A stretch of 64,000 nucleotides of DNA from an uncultured Spartobacteria bacterium (GTDB taxonomy: Bacteria; Verrucomicrobiota; Verrucomicrobiia; Chthoniobacterales; Chthoniobacteraceae), in assembly GCA_903919125.1 (NCBI GenBank), contig CAIXGS010000005.1, forward strand, positions 94,719-158,718, written 5' to 3'. Positions 36,069 to 43,862 of this stretch are shown piece after piece. The notes beneath the pieces were generated by a model, which saw only the letters and a list, made by a program, of their open reading frames with translations, did no database searches and was not told the origin of the DNA. The translations under genes were made by a program, and so were the position numbers. Positions within the stretch are counted from its first letter, which is position 1. Every line of letters starts with the position of its first letter.

Positions 36069-36992
36069 TTAGACCTCAAATTGGCGCCGCTCGAGTTCGC
36101 GGACGCTGCCGTAGGCGCCAGCCCATTCGCCGGCGCTTGCGAGCGTCAGACGGACCTTTTGCCCCCCTGGACGCCATTCATATTGGTCGAGGTGGTTTTG
36201 CAAAGGTTTGAGAAGCGCCTCGCCAGCGCCTGCGGAGATGCCGCCGCCCAAGATCACCAGTTCGGGATCAAGCACATTGATCAAAGATGCCACGCCTACA
36301 GCCAAACGGCGGACGTAGTCATCCCAGATGACTTGGGCCTCCTCCACTCCTGAGATCGCTGCGGCAACGAGGGCGTGGGCGCTTTCATAGCGACCCTGCG
36401 TGCGCTGGGAGACGCTTTGATTTCCCAGGTAGGATGATAAACTGCCCGGGGTCTGAAAGGCATCTTGTTCGCCGTCCGTTTGGATAGAAATGTGTCCTAA
36501 ATGACCACCACGCCCGAGGTGTCCTCTGATGAGTCTGCCACCGCTGAGAATGGCACCACCTACCGCTGTACCGAGGGTCAGCATGAAGACATCCCGGCAG
36601 CCCTTAGCGCTCCCGATCCATTCTTCACCGAGCAGAGCGGCATGGGCATCATTCAGCACGCGCACTTCACGCCCGAGAAAAGCGGGCCAGTCCAATTTTT
36701 CCAACCCACGCATCCGGCCCGGGATCCAGTCGATGTAGCGGCCACTGCCGTGGGCCAGTCCAGGCGCACACAGGCCAACTGGCAATGGCCCGTAGCCCGC
36801 AGAGGCTTCCAGTTCATGCACGAGATCATGCACGCGATGGGCGAACAAGGGCTGAGAGCCACACCACTCGCCATCCAGAGTGGGTCGGGACGACGTCTCC
36901 ACCAGAGTGCCAGTGCCACGCTCCAACAGGGCTGCTTTAATGTGAGTGCCGCCCAGGTCGATGCCGATGGCCAGCCTCGATGCTGTGCTCAT
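36069..36992 (-). CDS. ROK-family sugar kinase-like protein
   Basis: A 307-residue ROK-family protein, normally an ATP-dependent kinase of glucose, N-acetylglucosamine or N-acetylmannosamine. The ATP-binding phosphate-1 motif IDLGGTHIK lies at 11-19. The segments VGLCAPGL, VLNDAHAALLGE (catalytic-type Asp) and LTLGTAVGGAIL follow the family pattern. The usual zinc cluster CxCGxxGCxE is missing: after GHLGRGGHLGHISI comes TDGEQDAFQTPG without cysteine. No N-terminal helix-turn-helix is present, so it is not a NagC-type repressor. Its start overlaps the stop of the MFS gene as ATGA (36989-36992), making it the last gene of a coupled quartet. It may phosphorylate the imported sugar, but loss of the zinc site makes the substrate uncertain. 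Confidence 0.82.
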   Translation of the reverse strand: MSTASRLAIGIDLGGTHIKAALLERGTGTLVETSSRPTLDGEWCGSQPLFAHRVHDLVHELEASAGYGPLPVGLCAPGLAHGSGRYIDWIPGRMRGLEKLDWPAFLGREVRVLNDAHAALLGEEWIGSAKGCRDVFMLTLGTAVGGAILSGGRLIRGHLGRGGHLGHISIQTDGEQDAFQTPGSLSSYLGNQSVSQRTQGRYESAHALVAAAISGVEEAQVIWDDYVRRLAVGVASLINVLDPELVILGGGISAGAGEALLKPLQNHLDQYEWRPGGQKVRLTLASAGEWAGAYGSVRELERRQFEV

Positions 36993-38323
36993 AGGGGCAA
37001 ATCAGTGTCCGGTGCCTGGGTTGTCCTCGGCGTAATGGGCTCGCGGACGAGCACTAGATAGAGCAACGCCGCAACGATGCCAATGGCTGCGCCGGTATTC
37101 AGGGCGGGCGCGAAGCTGGTGGTTTTTTGCACGATTAAACCGGTGAGCGCGGGGGCGAGCGTGCCGCCGCAGTAGCCGCCGAAGTTCTGCACTGCACCCA
37201 GCGAGGCGGTGCTGTTTCCAGGCGCGGCTACCGGCGCCATGGCCCATGCAGCGCTGCTGGCTACATAGAGCAGAAACATGGCGACGGCGATGAATCCGAT
37301 GGCCAGCACATTCCCCGGCGTGATGGCGGCGAGCGCGGTAAAGACCGAGCCGCCTAGCAGGGCGATGACCATCGGTCCCTTCCGGCTCATCATGGGCGAC
37401 ACGCCGCGTCTCACGAGATAGTCGCACAGGTGGCCGCCGCACAGGCTGCCAAAGACGCCGAAAACGAATGGAATCGCTGCCACCCAACCCGTCTTTGCGA
37501 TGGTGAAGTGGCGCTCCATTTGCAGGTAGCTCGGCAGCCACGCGTTGTAAATCCACAGCAGATAAACCGTGCCGGAGAAGCCGAAGATCATGCCCCACGT
37601 CGTGCGGAAGCGGAAGAGATGTGCCCATTCGCGCAGCGTGATGGGTTGGCTCGGAGTCGGCGTTTCGCCATCGGCGAGGTAACGCTTTTCGTCCTCGGTG
37701 AGGTCGCTCTGGGCGGGATTCCGATATAAGGCGTAGAATATGGCGGCAACGATAAGTCCGACGGTGCCCATAATGATAAACATTGCCCGCCACCCAAAGC
37801 GGAGCATGAGGAAGGTGAGCAGCGGCGCGGAGATGGCCGTGCCGAGAGTCGAGGAGGAGTTCCAAACGCCGGTAGCAAAGCCGCGCTCGCCTTTGCCAAA
37901 CCAGTCGCACACCACCCGCACGTTCGCGGGGAACTGCGGTGCCTCACCGATGCCGAGCGCCGCACGGGTGGTAAAAAATTGCCCAAACCCGCGCACGAAC
38001 CCGCCCACCATCTGCGCCAGCGACCAGATGGCTAGACTGAGCGATAGCACGAGCCGCGGCCCAAAGCGGTCCACGATCAGGCCTGCAGGCAACTGCGCGA
38101 GCGCATATGCACCGAGGAAGGCGGAGAGCAGCAGTCCCATGTCGGCTACGGACAGGCCAAGTTCCTCGCGGATAAGCGGATTCGCAATGGCCAGCGTGGC
38201 TCGGTCGATGTAGTTAATTGCGCCGATTAGCACTAGCAGCACCAGCGAGGTGATTTGCACCCGACGCAGACGCGGCGACTTTGGCGGCGTGGGAGATATT
38301 TCGTCAGACGTCAAAGATTTCAT
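36989..38323 (-). CDS. MFS transporter, anion:cation symporter type
   Basis: A 444-residue transporter with about twelve helices. It shows the ACS-family pattern: INYIDRATLAIANPLI in the first helix, QLPAGLIVDRFGPRLVL in the loop after helix 2, and GIGEAPQFPANVRVVCDWF in helix 4-5. ACS members import hexuronates, galactonate, glucarate or phthalate by proton symport. It is coupled by ATGA overlaps to the zinc alcohol dehydrogenase upstream and the ROK gene downstream, so it probably imports the compound these enzymes use. Length and motifs are complete. Confidence 0.9.
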   Translation of the reverse strand: MKSLTSDEISPTPPKSPRLRRVQITSLVLLVLIGAINYIDRATLAIANPLIREELGLSVADMGLLLSAFLGAYALAQLPAGLIVDRFGPRLVLSLSLAIWSLAQMVGGFVRGFGQFFTTRAALGIGEAPQFPANVRVVCDWFGKGERGFATGVWNSSSTLGTAISAPLLTFLMLRFGWRAMFIIMGTVGLIVAAIFYALYRNPAQSDLTEDEKRYLADGETPTPSQPITLREWAHLFRFRTTWGMIFGFSGTVYLLWIYNAWLPSYLQMERHFTIAKTGWVAAIPFVFGVFGSLCGGHLCDYLVRRGVSPMMSRKGPMVIALLGGSVFTALAAITPGNVLAIGFIAVAMFLLYVASSAAWAMAPVAAPGNSTASLGAVQNFGGYCGGTLAPALTGLIVQKTTSFAPALNTGAAIGIVAALLYLVLVREPITPRTTQAPDTDLPL

Positions 38324-39351
38324 TCGGGTTGCAGCAGGACCTTGGTTTCGTTCTTATTGATGACGCCTTGAAAAGCCTCTTCCCAGCGACTTAGCGGCAG
38401 ACGATTGGAGATGAGAGGTCGCAAGTCAAAGACGCCATCGCCGAGCAGGCGCAGCGTGGTGTCCCACGTCTGCCACGTGTGGCAGATGGAGCCTTGGAAG
38501 CGCAGTTGCTTTAAAATGACCTTGTCCAACTCGATCTGAAACGGTGCGCCGAAGAGGCCGACCTGCGTGTAGCGGCCCATCTTGCGCACGAGGTCGAGAC
38601 ACAGCGCGGCGGAGGCGGGAGCGCCCGCGCATTCCAGCACCACATCCGCGCCGTAGCCGTGCGTGAGTTCCTTCACCGTGTCCAGCGCATGGCCTTCCTC
38701 CACATTCATCGTCACGTCGATGCCGAGCGTTTTGCTGAGAGCCATGCGGCCGGCATCTTTTGCGGTGCCGAGCAGCACCACGCGCGCTCCATAGGCCTTC
38801 GCCAGCATCGCGCACATCAGTCCAATGGGGCCTGGACCGGACACGGCGACAACTTCGCCCGGGCGGATGGTCGTCAGCTCCAGCACTGCCTGCACCGCGC
38901 AGGCAAAGGGCTCGCACAGTGCGCCCGTTTCAAAATCGAGGCTCTCCGGCAGTGGCAGCACGATCTCCTGCCGCACGCTGAGATACTTTGCGAAGCCGCC
39001 GTTTATACCGCTGCCCACTGCCGAGCGATCGATGCACATGAAGGGCGCGCCGACCTGACAATAGCGGCATTTCCCGCAGAGTTGGCCGGCGGAAGGATTC
39101 ACCGTCACGCGGTCGCCCACCTTCCAGCGCGTTACTCCGGCGCCGGTCTCCACGATCGTGCCGCACACCTCATGGCCGAGGATCACCGGCGGCTTGATCA
39201 CATACTCGCTTTTGAAGATGTGGATGTCCGTGCCGCACACACCCGCACTGCGAATCTCGATGACCACATGCCCTGGTGCGGCCTGAGGCTCGGGCATTTC
39301 AATGTATTCGACGTTGCCCGGTTCCGGACGGGTTTTCACTACAGCTTTCAT
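38320..39351 (-). CDS. zinc-dependent alcohol/polyol dehydrogenase (MDR)
   Basis: A 343-residue medium-chain dehydrogenase of the L-iditol/threonine/galactitol dehydrogenase group. Catalytic zinc ligands are Cys39 (GVCGTDIH) and His60-Glu61 (LGHE). Structural zinc is bound by Cys92, Cys95, Cys98 and Cys106. The Rossmann motif appears as SGPGPIGLMCAMLAKAYGA. It oxidises a secondary hydroxyl with NAD(P)+. It is coupled to the neighbouring PEP-mutase-family and MFS genes (ATGA overlaps at 39348-39351 and 38320-38323), which suggests a sugar acid or polyol as substrate. No defect is visible. Confidence 0.9.
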   Translation of the reverse strand: MKAVVKTRPEPGNVEYIEMPEPQAAPGHVVIEIRSAGVCGTDIHIFKSEYVIKPPVILGHEVCGTIVETGAGVTRWKVGDRVTVNPSAGQLCGKCRYCQVGAPFMCIDRSAVGSGINGGFAKYLSVRQEIVLPLPESLDFETGALCEPFACAVQAVLELTTIRPGEVVAVSGPGPIGLMCAMLAKAYGARVVLLGTAKDAGRMALSKTLGIDVTMNVEEGHALDTVKELTHGYGADVVLECAGAPASAALCLDLVRKMGRYTQVGLFGAPFQIELDKVILKQLRFQGSICHTWQTWDTTLRLLGDGVFDLRPLISNRLPLSRWEEAFQGVINKNETKVLLQPE

Positions 39352-40253
39352 AGGACTTTGGTTGGGTTTGGGTGGAGTTTGGTGGAATCGGTCACGCCGA
39401 AGCGGTCGTCGAGCGAGCGGAAATGATCGAGGCGCACCACCTCGGAAAACTCAGCATAAGTCGCCATGCGGCCCGCATCAACGCTCGTAGAGCCATCGCG
39501 CCGCAAGCTCTGCAAAACTTCGCTCACCGCTCGAGTGGCTGCGAAGAGCGCCGAGAGCGGATACAGTGCTAGCGAATAACCGAGGTTCTTCAAATCCTGC
39601 GGTAGCAGGCGCGTCGTCTCGTGACCCTCCACGATGCTGATCATCAGCGGGCCAGGCACTTCGCGAGCCACGGCCTCCGCATCCGCGATGCTCTTCATTG
39701 CATCGACGAAGACTAGATCCGCCCCCGCCTCGCGGTAGCGTAACGCCCGGCGGATCGCCTCATCGCGACCCTCTGCCGCTAGGGCATCCGTCCGTCCGAT
39801 AATGAGCATATCGGCATCGCCCCGTGCCTCAATCGCCCCTTTCAGACGCCCCGTCATCTCCTCCACCGACACGAGCCTAATGCCCGCCATGTGCCCGCAG
39901 CGTTTTGGCGTCGCCTGATCCTCAATGTGAATCGCCGCCACGCCCGCCTGCAAATACTCGCGCACCGTGCGCTCGATGTTCGCCGGTCCGCCATAGCCCG
40001 TATCCGCATCCGCAATCACCGGCACCTTCACCGCGCGGACCATATTCCGCGCATGCGCCGTCATCTCCGTCTGCGTCAAAATCCCGACATCAGGACAGCC
40101 TGTCAGACTCGCCGTCGCGCCGAAGCCCGTCATGTAGACCGCCGGAAACCCAGCGTTCTCGATCAATCGCGCCGTTAGCGCATCCGCCGCGCCCGGAGCC
40201 AGGGCGAGTGTTTCTCCGGTGAGCAGGGTCTTCAATGTTTGGGCGGTGTTCAT
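39348..40253 (-). CDS. isocitrate lyase/PEP mutase-family enzyme
   Basis: A 301-residue TIM-barrel enzyme of the isocitrate lyase/PEP mutase superfamily (2-methylisocitrate lyase, dimethylmalate lyase and oxaloacetate decarboxylase relatives). Characteristic features are PVIADADTGYGG (metal-binding Asp residues, about 78-89), EDQ at 111-113, and the active-site loop KRCGH at 117-121 with the lyase-type Cys119. A Cys in this loop points to C-C bond lyase activity rather than phosphonate mutase activity. It is the first gene of the four-gene coupled unit with the dehydrogenase, MFS and ROK genes, and would cleave a 2-hydroxy or oxo diacid arising from the substrate. The exact substrate cannot be deduced. 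Confidence 0.88.
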   Translation of the reverse strand: MNTAQTLKTLLTGETLALAPGAADALTARLIENAGFPAVYMTGFGATASLTGCPDVGILTQTEMTAHARNMVRAVKVPVIADADTGYGGPANIERTVREYLQAGVAAIHIEDQATPKRCGHMAGIRLVSVEEMTGRLKGAIEARGDADMLIIGRTDALAAEGRDEAIRRALRYREAGADLVFVDAMKSIADAEAVAREVPGPLMISIVEGHETTRLLPQDLKNLGYSLALYPLSALFAATRAVSEVLQSLRRDGSTSVDAGRMATYAEFSEVVRLDHFRSLDDRFGVTDSTKLHPNPTKVL

Positions 40254-40329
40254 GGCTTGAATCTATTGAGTATTTTACGCACATCTTCCCGACCGCACAG
40301 GAACTCGGCAGTGAGTCTGGCTTCTTTGG

Positions 40330-41601
40330 CTATTTCGAATCCTTCGTAGCCAGCGCATCGATTTCATCTATCTTGAAGCGCACGCTCACGATGGAGCAAC
40401 CCCCGTCGTCTTTGCGGTAGGTGGCATAGGTTGTGGCGACAATGGTGCCGTCGGGAAGCAGGTGAAGGCCGGGGTAAAAGCCGTCCTTGAAGCTGCGAAG
40501 CAGGCTGATGCGATACTGGCCGGGCCTGCCTTGCTTGATGTCCTCGTAAGTCCCCACCCATGCGATAAAGCCGCCTTTGTCCTTCGGGTTGGGCGTGGTG
40601 TTGCGGGAGACAATGACCAGACGGCCATCGGGCAGGTGGACGCCGTGGTGGCGGTCGCCGGTGAGGCCCCACGGTGTATCGATGGGTGCACTCCAAGTTT
40701 TGCCTTCATCGCGGCTGAAGATGACGAGGCTGGTGCCGCTGCGCTTGTTCTCGCGCAGGATGCAGCAGAGTTCCTCGCCATCGGGAGAGCGGAAGACGTA
40801 AGGCTCGCACGGGTCCTTGCCGTCGAGCTTCGTGCCGTCGCAGACCATCGCTGGGTCGGACCATGTGAAGCCGCCGTCGCGGGTTACGGCTTGTAGCACC
40901 TGCAGATTGGCGTCCTTCCCGTAAGCGCCGCGATGATACAAGCCGAGCGTGCTGCCGTCCTTCAGACGTACCATGCTGGAGAAGGTCATCACGTTGGCGA
41001 ATTTCGTGTCCGGCTTGGGACTAAGCGGAGGGACTTCGCGCCACGTATTGCCGTCGTCTTCGCTAACGACGCGTGGCATCCATCCTTCGTGGCGTCCGGG
41101 GATTTCCTTAACCACCTGTTTGCCTGACGAGGTGAAAGCCGCCAACACCCAAAGGCGTTCCTTGCCGGTAGGGTCGGTGATCCGGTAAAGGCTCGGGCAG
41201 TTGCGATAATTGACGTAGTTCGCCGGCAGATTCTCGTCGATGCGCTTCCAGTTGAGACCGCCGTCGTCGCTGCGGGCCGCCGGTCCTGCATGGCCTCCGT
41301 GCCCAATGTTCCAAACGCAGAACATCGTCTTGTTGTCCGACAGCAGCGCTGTGGTCGGGTGCGCGTGATATTCCTCCGGCGTCCCTTGGGCGATGACGAT
41401 CTGCCGCGACGTGTCATCTGTAAGGTCGATGTGCTTCAAGGCCTCGCGCTGCTGTAACCAAAGCGCCTGTTTCTCCGCGGGTGCCCCTTCCCAGGGGCGT
41501 TTTGCGCCTTTAGTGGCATTTGCAACTTCGGGCTTGGCTTGGCCGAAGGCGGCTTGTGCCGCCAGCAACAGAGTGGTGAGGAGGGTGAGGGTGGTTTTCA
41601 T
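40330..41601 (-). CDS. secreted BNR/sialidase-family protein
   Basis: A 423-residue exported six-bladed beta-propeller of the sialidase (BNR) superfamily. The signal peptide covers 1-21 (MKTTLTLLTTLLLAAQAAFG). Four Asp boxes are clear: SDDGGLNW at 111, SEDDGNTW at 180, TRDGGFTW at 240 and SRDEGKTW at 296. The Arg-containing F/YRIP motif of true exo-sialidases is not seen near the N-terminus, so calling it a neuraminidase would go too far; many such proteins in this phylum act on other glycans or have unknown activity. It lies 13 bp downstream of the FGE-sialidase fusion gene on the same strand. Confidence 0.87.
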   Translation of the reverse strand: MKTTLTLLTTLLLAAQAAFGQAKPEVANATKGAKRPWEGAPAEKQALWLQQREALKHIDLTDDTSRQIVIAQGTPEEYHAHPTTALLSDNKTMFCVWNIGHGGHAGPAARSDDGGLNWKRIDENLPANYVNYRNCPSLYRITDPTGKERLWVLAAFTSSGKQVVKEIPGRHEGWMPRVVSEDDGNTWREVPPLSPKPDTKFANVMTFSSMVRLKDGSTLGLYHRGAYGKDANLQVLQAVTRDGGFTWSDPAMVCDGTKLDGKDPCEPYVFRSPDGEELCCILRENKRSGTSLVIFSRDEGKTWSAPIDTPWGLTGDRHHGVHLPDGRLVIVSRNTTPNPKDKGGFIAWVGTYEDIKQGRPGQYRISLLRSFKDGFYPGLHLLPDGTIVATTYATYRKDDGGCSIVSVRFKIDEIDALATKDSK

Positions 41602-41614
41602 GGGGTGTAGTTTT

Positions 41615-43729
41615 TTACTTCTTCGGTGCAGCTGGTAGTTGTTTCATCCACTGGAGGTTGAAGGCGTAGTGATCCTTGCTGGTGATGAGCTGGATGCGCC
41701 CATCGCGCGTCTGAGTTATGGCGAGGTAGCCGTTGATATCGGCGATGGCTTTGCCTTCGGGCGCGATCAGGCGGCGGTCGGGCCAGGTCTTGCCTTCGTC
41801 GTAGCTCACGGCGGCATAGAGGCCGATGCCGGTGTAGTCGCCTCCACTGCATTTGAAGGTGAGTCCGGTTCGTTCGTTCTTTGGCTTACGCGCCTCGTCA
41901 GTGAATGCGCAGAGGAGAATCGGGCCTTCTTTAAGCCGCAACATCGCGGGTCGCTGGGTGTTGCTCACGACGGGGAACTCGCTCATGTCCCATTGCCATG
42001 TCTCGCCAAGGTCGCTGGAGTAACTGACAGGCATCTTGAGGCCAAAGCTTTGTTGTGCGGGCTCCTCCCAAGAGAGGCGTGCATAGGCCATCAGACGTCC
42101 GTCAGCGAGTTCGACAATGGGAGAATGGATGCCCGCGATAAAGGGGCCTTTGCCGCCGGGTCGAATGTCATCTGCTCCTCGCCGATCGCGTCCCGTTTCA
42201 CCCCATGTCTTGCCGTTATCGCGGCTAATCGAAAGCCCCGAAAAATCGAACGGGATTGCGATGACGCCTTGTTTGGTCCGGATGGGGTTGCCGGCCGACT
42301 CTCCTCGTGCGCGCATCACTTCGGCCTTCGACCAAGTCACTCCGTTGTCAGCGGAACGGCGGATCAAGATGTCGCCGTGCTGTCGGCCTTCGACGATATG
42401 GAAAATGGTACGGTCGCCGTCCCACCAGATTTTGGGCGCGTGATCGTTCACGTCCATCGCATCCCAGAAGGGCGAAGCGGGTTCCCATTCCCCGGAACCG
42501 AAACGTAGTCGCGAGGCGGCATTGGAGGTTGTGAGGTCGGTCTCGCCCATCGTGGAGAACCAGACGGCAAGCAAATCACCATTCGGACATTCGGTGATGG
42601 ACGGGCTGTGATTCTGGCTGATGAATACCGGACCCATTGCACCTTCGGGAATGCGCACGAAGGGCTTCGGACTTTCGAAAAACGACACGTCATCTGCCTG
42701 CGGTGTGATGTTTGGCACTGTCTGGTTCACGTTCTGTGCATTCAACGGCGGCGGGGCCACCGGTAGATATTTCCCTTTCGGCAACTCTCCCAATACTACG
42801 CGGAAGCCGATACGCTCACTTGCAGAGTTCGTCACCCACGAGCCGCGATTCGCCGAGCGCAGGAAGCGGATCATGGAGGAATGAAACCCACCCCGAAACA
42901 CCCGGCAATCGCCATCGACGCGACCGAGTGGGTCCGTCTGTGTTCCGCTCTCATACGGCCCATACCAATCGCTGCACCACTCGGCCACGTTGCCGTGCAT
43001 ATCGTGCAGACCCCAAGCGTTGGGCGTCTTTTGGGCCACCCGCAGAGCACCCGCGAGGCCGACTCTGGACTCGGACTCCGGATGATCCAGGCCAATGATT
43101 TGCCCTTGTTTCAACTTGGCAGCAGCCCCCCCAACATTCCGCCAGTCGTATTCACGCGGCATCGGTCCCGGCGGGAAATACACGCCGCGTAGGTTTTCCT
43201 CACCGAACCATTTCTGATGACTATCCGGCAGATCGTCACCGGTGTGGAACAACGTTGCTGTCCCGGCGCGGCAGGCATACTCCCATTCCGCCTCCGTGGG
43301 TAGACGATAAGTCTTACCCTCCTTCTTTGAGAGCCACTCGCAAAAGGCCACCGCCTTCTCCCACGTGACACCGCTCGCCGCATCGTCATCCGCTCGCTTC
43401 GACTTGGGATCGTCGATTTTAAACTTGGGATCAAACCGCCGAAACTGGGCCACCGTCACCTCGGTGACGCCGATGAGAAACGGCTGCGTGATCGTGACAT
43501 TGTGCGCTGGTTGCTCATCAAAATCGATCCGATTGATGTCCTTGTGCATCTCTCCAAACCGCTTCTGACGCAGGTAATCCTCCAACGGCGGTCCATCCTG
43601 GCCCATCGTGAACGTGCCCGCCTCGATGCGCACCAGCGCCATGCCGATCGAGTTGGTAGTGGGCTCTGAGGCGGGGTGAGGCGTGAGCGATAACAGCCAG
43701 GCGAGTAGTGATAGGTGAATGCGGCTCAC
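41615..43729 (-). CDS. SUMF1/FGE-like domain fused to sialidase-family domain
   Basis: A roughly 704-residue exported fusion. The start is GTG at 43729 or TTG at 43735; no ATG is available before the signal-like stretch IHLSLLAWLLSL. Residues about 26-312 form an FGE-sulfatase/SUMF1 domain: the opening NSIGMALVRIEAGTFTMG, YRLPTEAEWEYACRAGT, then LHDMHGNVAEWCSDWYG, and the end RIGFRVV. The paired active-site cysteines of real formylglycine-generating enzymes are absent in the RGGFHSS to GSWVTN region. Residues about 345-700 form a BNR propeller with FVRIP, similar to the sialidase FRIP motif, and Asp boxes ADNGVTW, SRDNGKTW, SSDLGETW and SYDEGKTW. The SUMF1 part is probably a binding module. 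Confidence 0.88.
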   Translation of the reverse strand: MSRIHLSLLAWLLSLTPHPASEPTTNSIGMALVRIEAGTFTMGQDGPPLEDYLRQKRFGEMHKDINRIDFDEQPAHNVTITQPFLIGVTEVTVAQFRRFDPKFKIDDPKSKRADDDAASGVTWEKAVAFCEWLSKKEGKTYRLPTEAEWEYACRAGTATLFHTGDDLPDSHQKWFGEENLRGVYFPPGPMPREYDWRNVGGAAAKLKQGQIIGLDHPESESRVGLAGALRVAQKTPNAWGLHDMHGNVAEWCSDWYGPYESGTQTDPLGRVDGDCRVFRGGFHSSMIRFLRSANRGSWVTNSASERIGFRVVLGELPKGKYLPVAPPPLNAQNVNQTVPNITPQADDVSFFESPKPFVRIPEGAMGPVFISQNHSPSITECPNGDLLAVWFSTMGETDLTTSNAASRLRFGSGEWEPASPFWDAMDVNDHAPKIWWDGDRTIFHIVEGRQHGDILIRRSADNGVTWSKAEVMRARGESAGNPIRTKQGVIAIPFDFSGLSISRDNGKTWGETGRDRRGADDIRPGGKGPFIAGIHSPIVELADGRLMAYARLSWEEPAQQSFGLKMPVSYSSDLGETWQWDMSEFPVVSNTQRPAMLRLKEGPILLCAFTDEARKPKNERTGLTFKCSGGDYTGIGLYAAVSYDEGKTWPDRRLIAPEGKAIADINGYLAITQTRDGRIQLITSKDHYAFNLQWMKQLPAAPKK

Positions 43730-43741
43730 GGGCAAAATTCT

Positions 43742-43816
43742 TTAAAGTTGCGAAAGAAGGATGCCGACACAGATGACCACGCCTCCGGCGACTTGAAGCG
43801 GCACCATCGTCTCGCC
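43742..43816 (-). pseudogene. C-terminal remnant of an EamA/DMT transporter gene
   Basis: Between the DUF1501 and FGE-sialidase genes, 25 codons encode GETMVPLQVAGGVVICVGIL and a short tail, then TAA. This is the typical last helix of EamA-family drug/metabolite transporters (GE.. PLQ..GG..I..G..L). A stop codon lies directly before the Gly and nothing else of the transporter is seen, so a whole gene was probably lost here. Confidence 0.5.
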
Positions 43817-43862
43817 TCAACGACGGGCTTTCGCTACCCAGCCTGAACTGAATGCGCGAGGG

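Noticed and set aside
37002..37910. Arg/His-rich minus-strand frame of 302 codons
   Set aside because: It is an alternative frame within the ACS-type MFS gene, whose helices and motifs are unambiguous.
40330..41601. Assignment as a true neuraminidase with sialic acid catabolism
   Set aside because: No F/YRIP Arg motif was seen, and no sialate lyase or epimerase gene is nearby. Only the propeller family is supported.
41615..43729. Assignment as a sulfatase-activating formylglycine-generating enzyme
   Set aside because: The active-site cysteine pair is missing and no sulfatase gene is present in the window.
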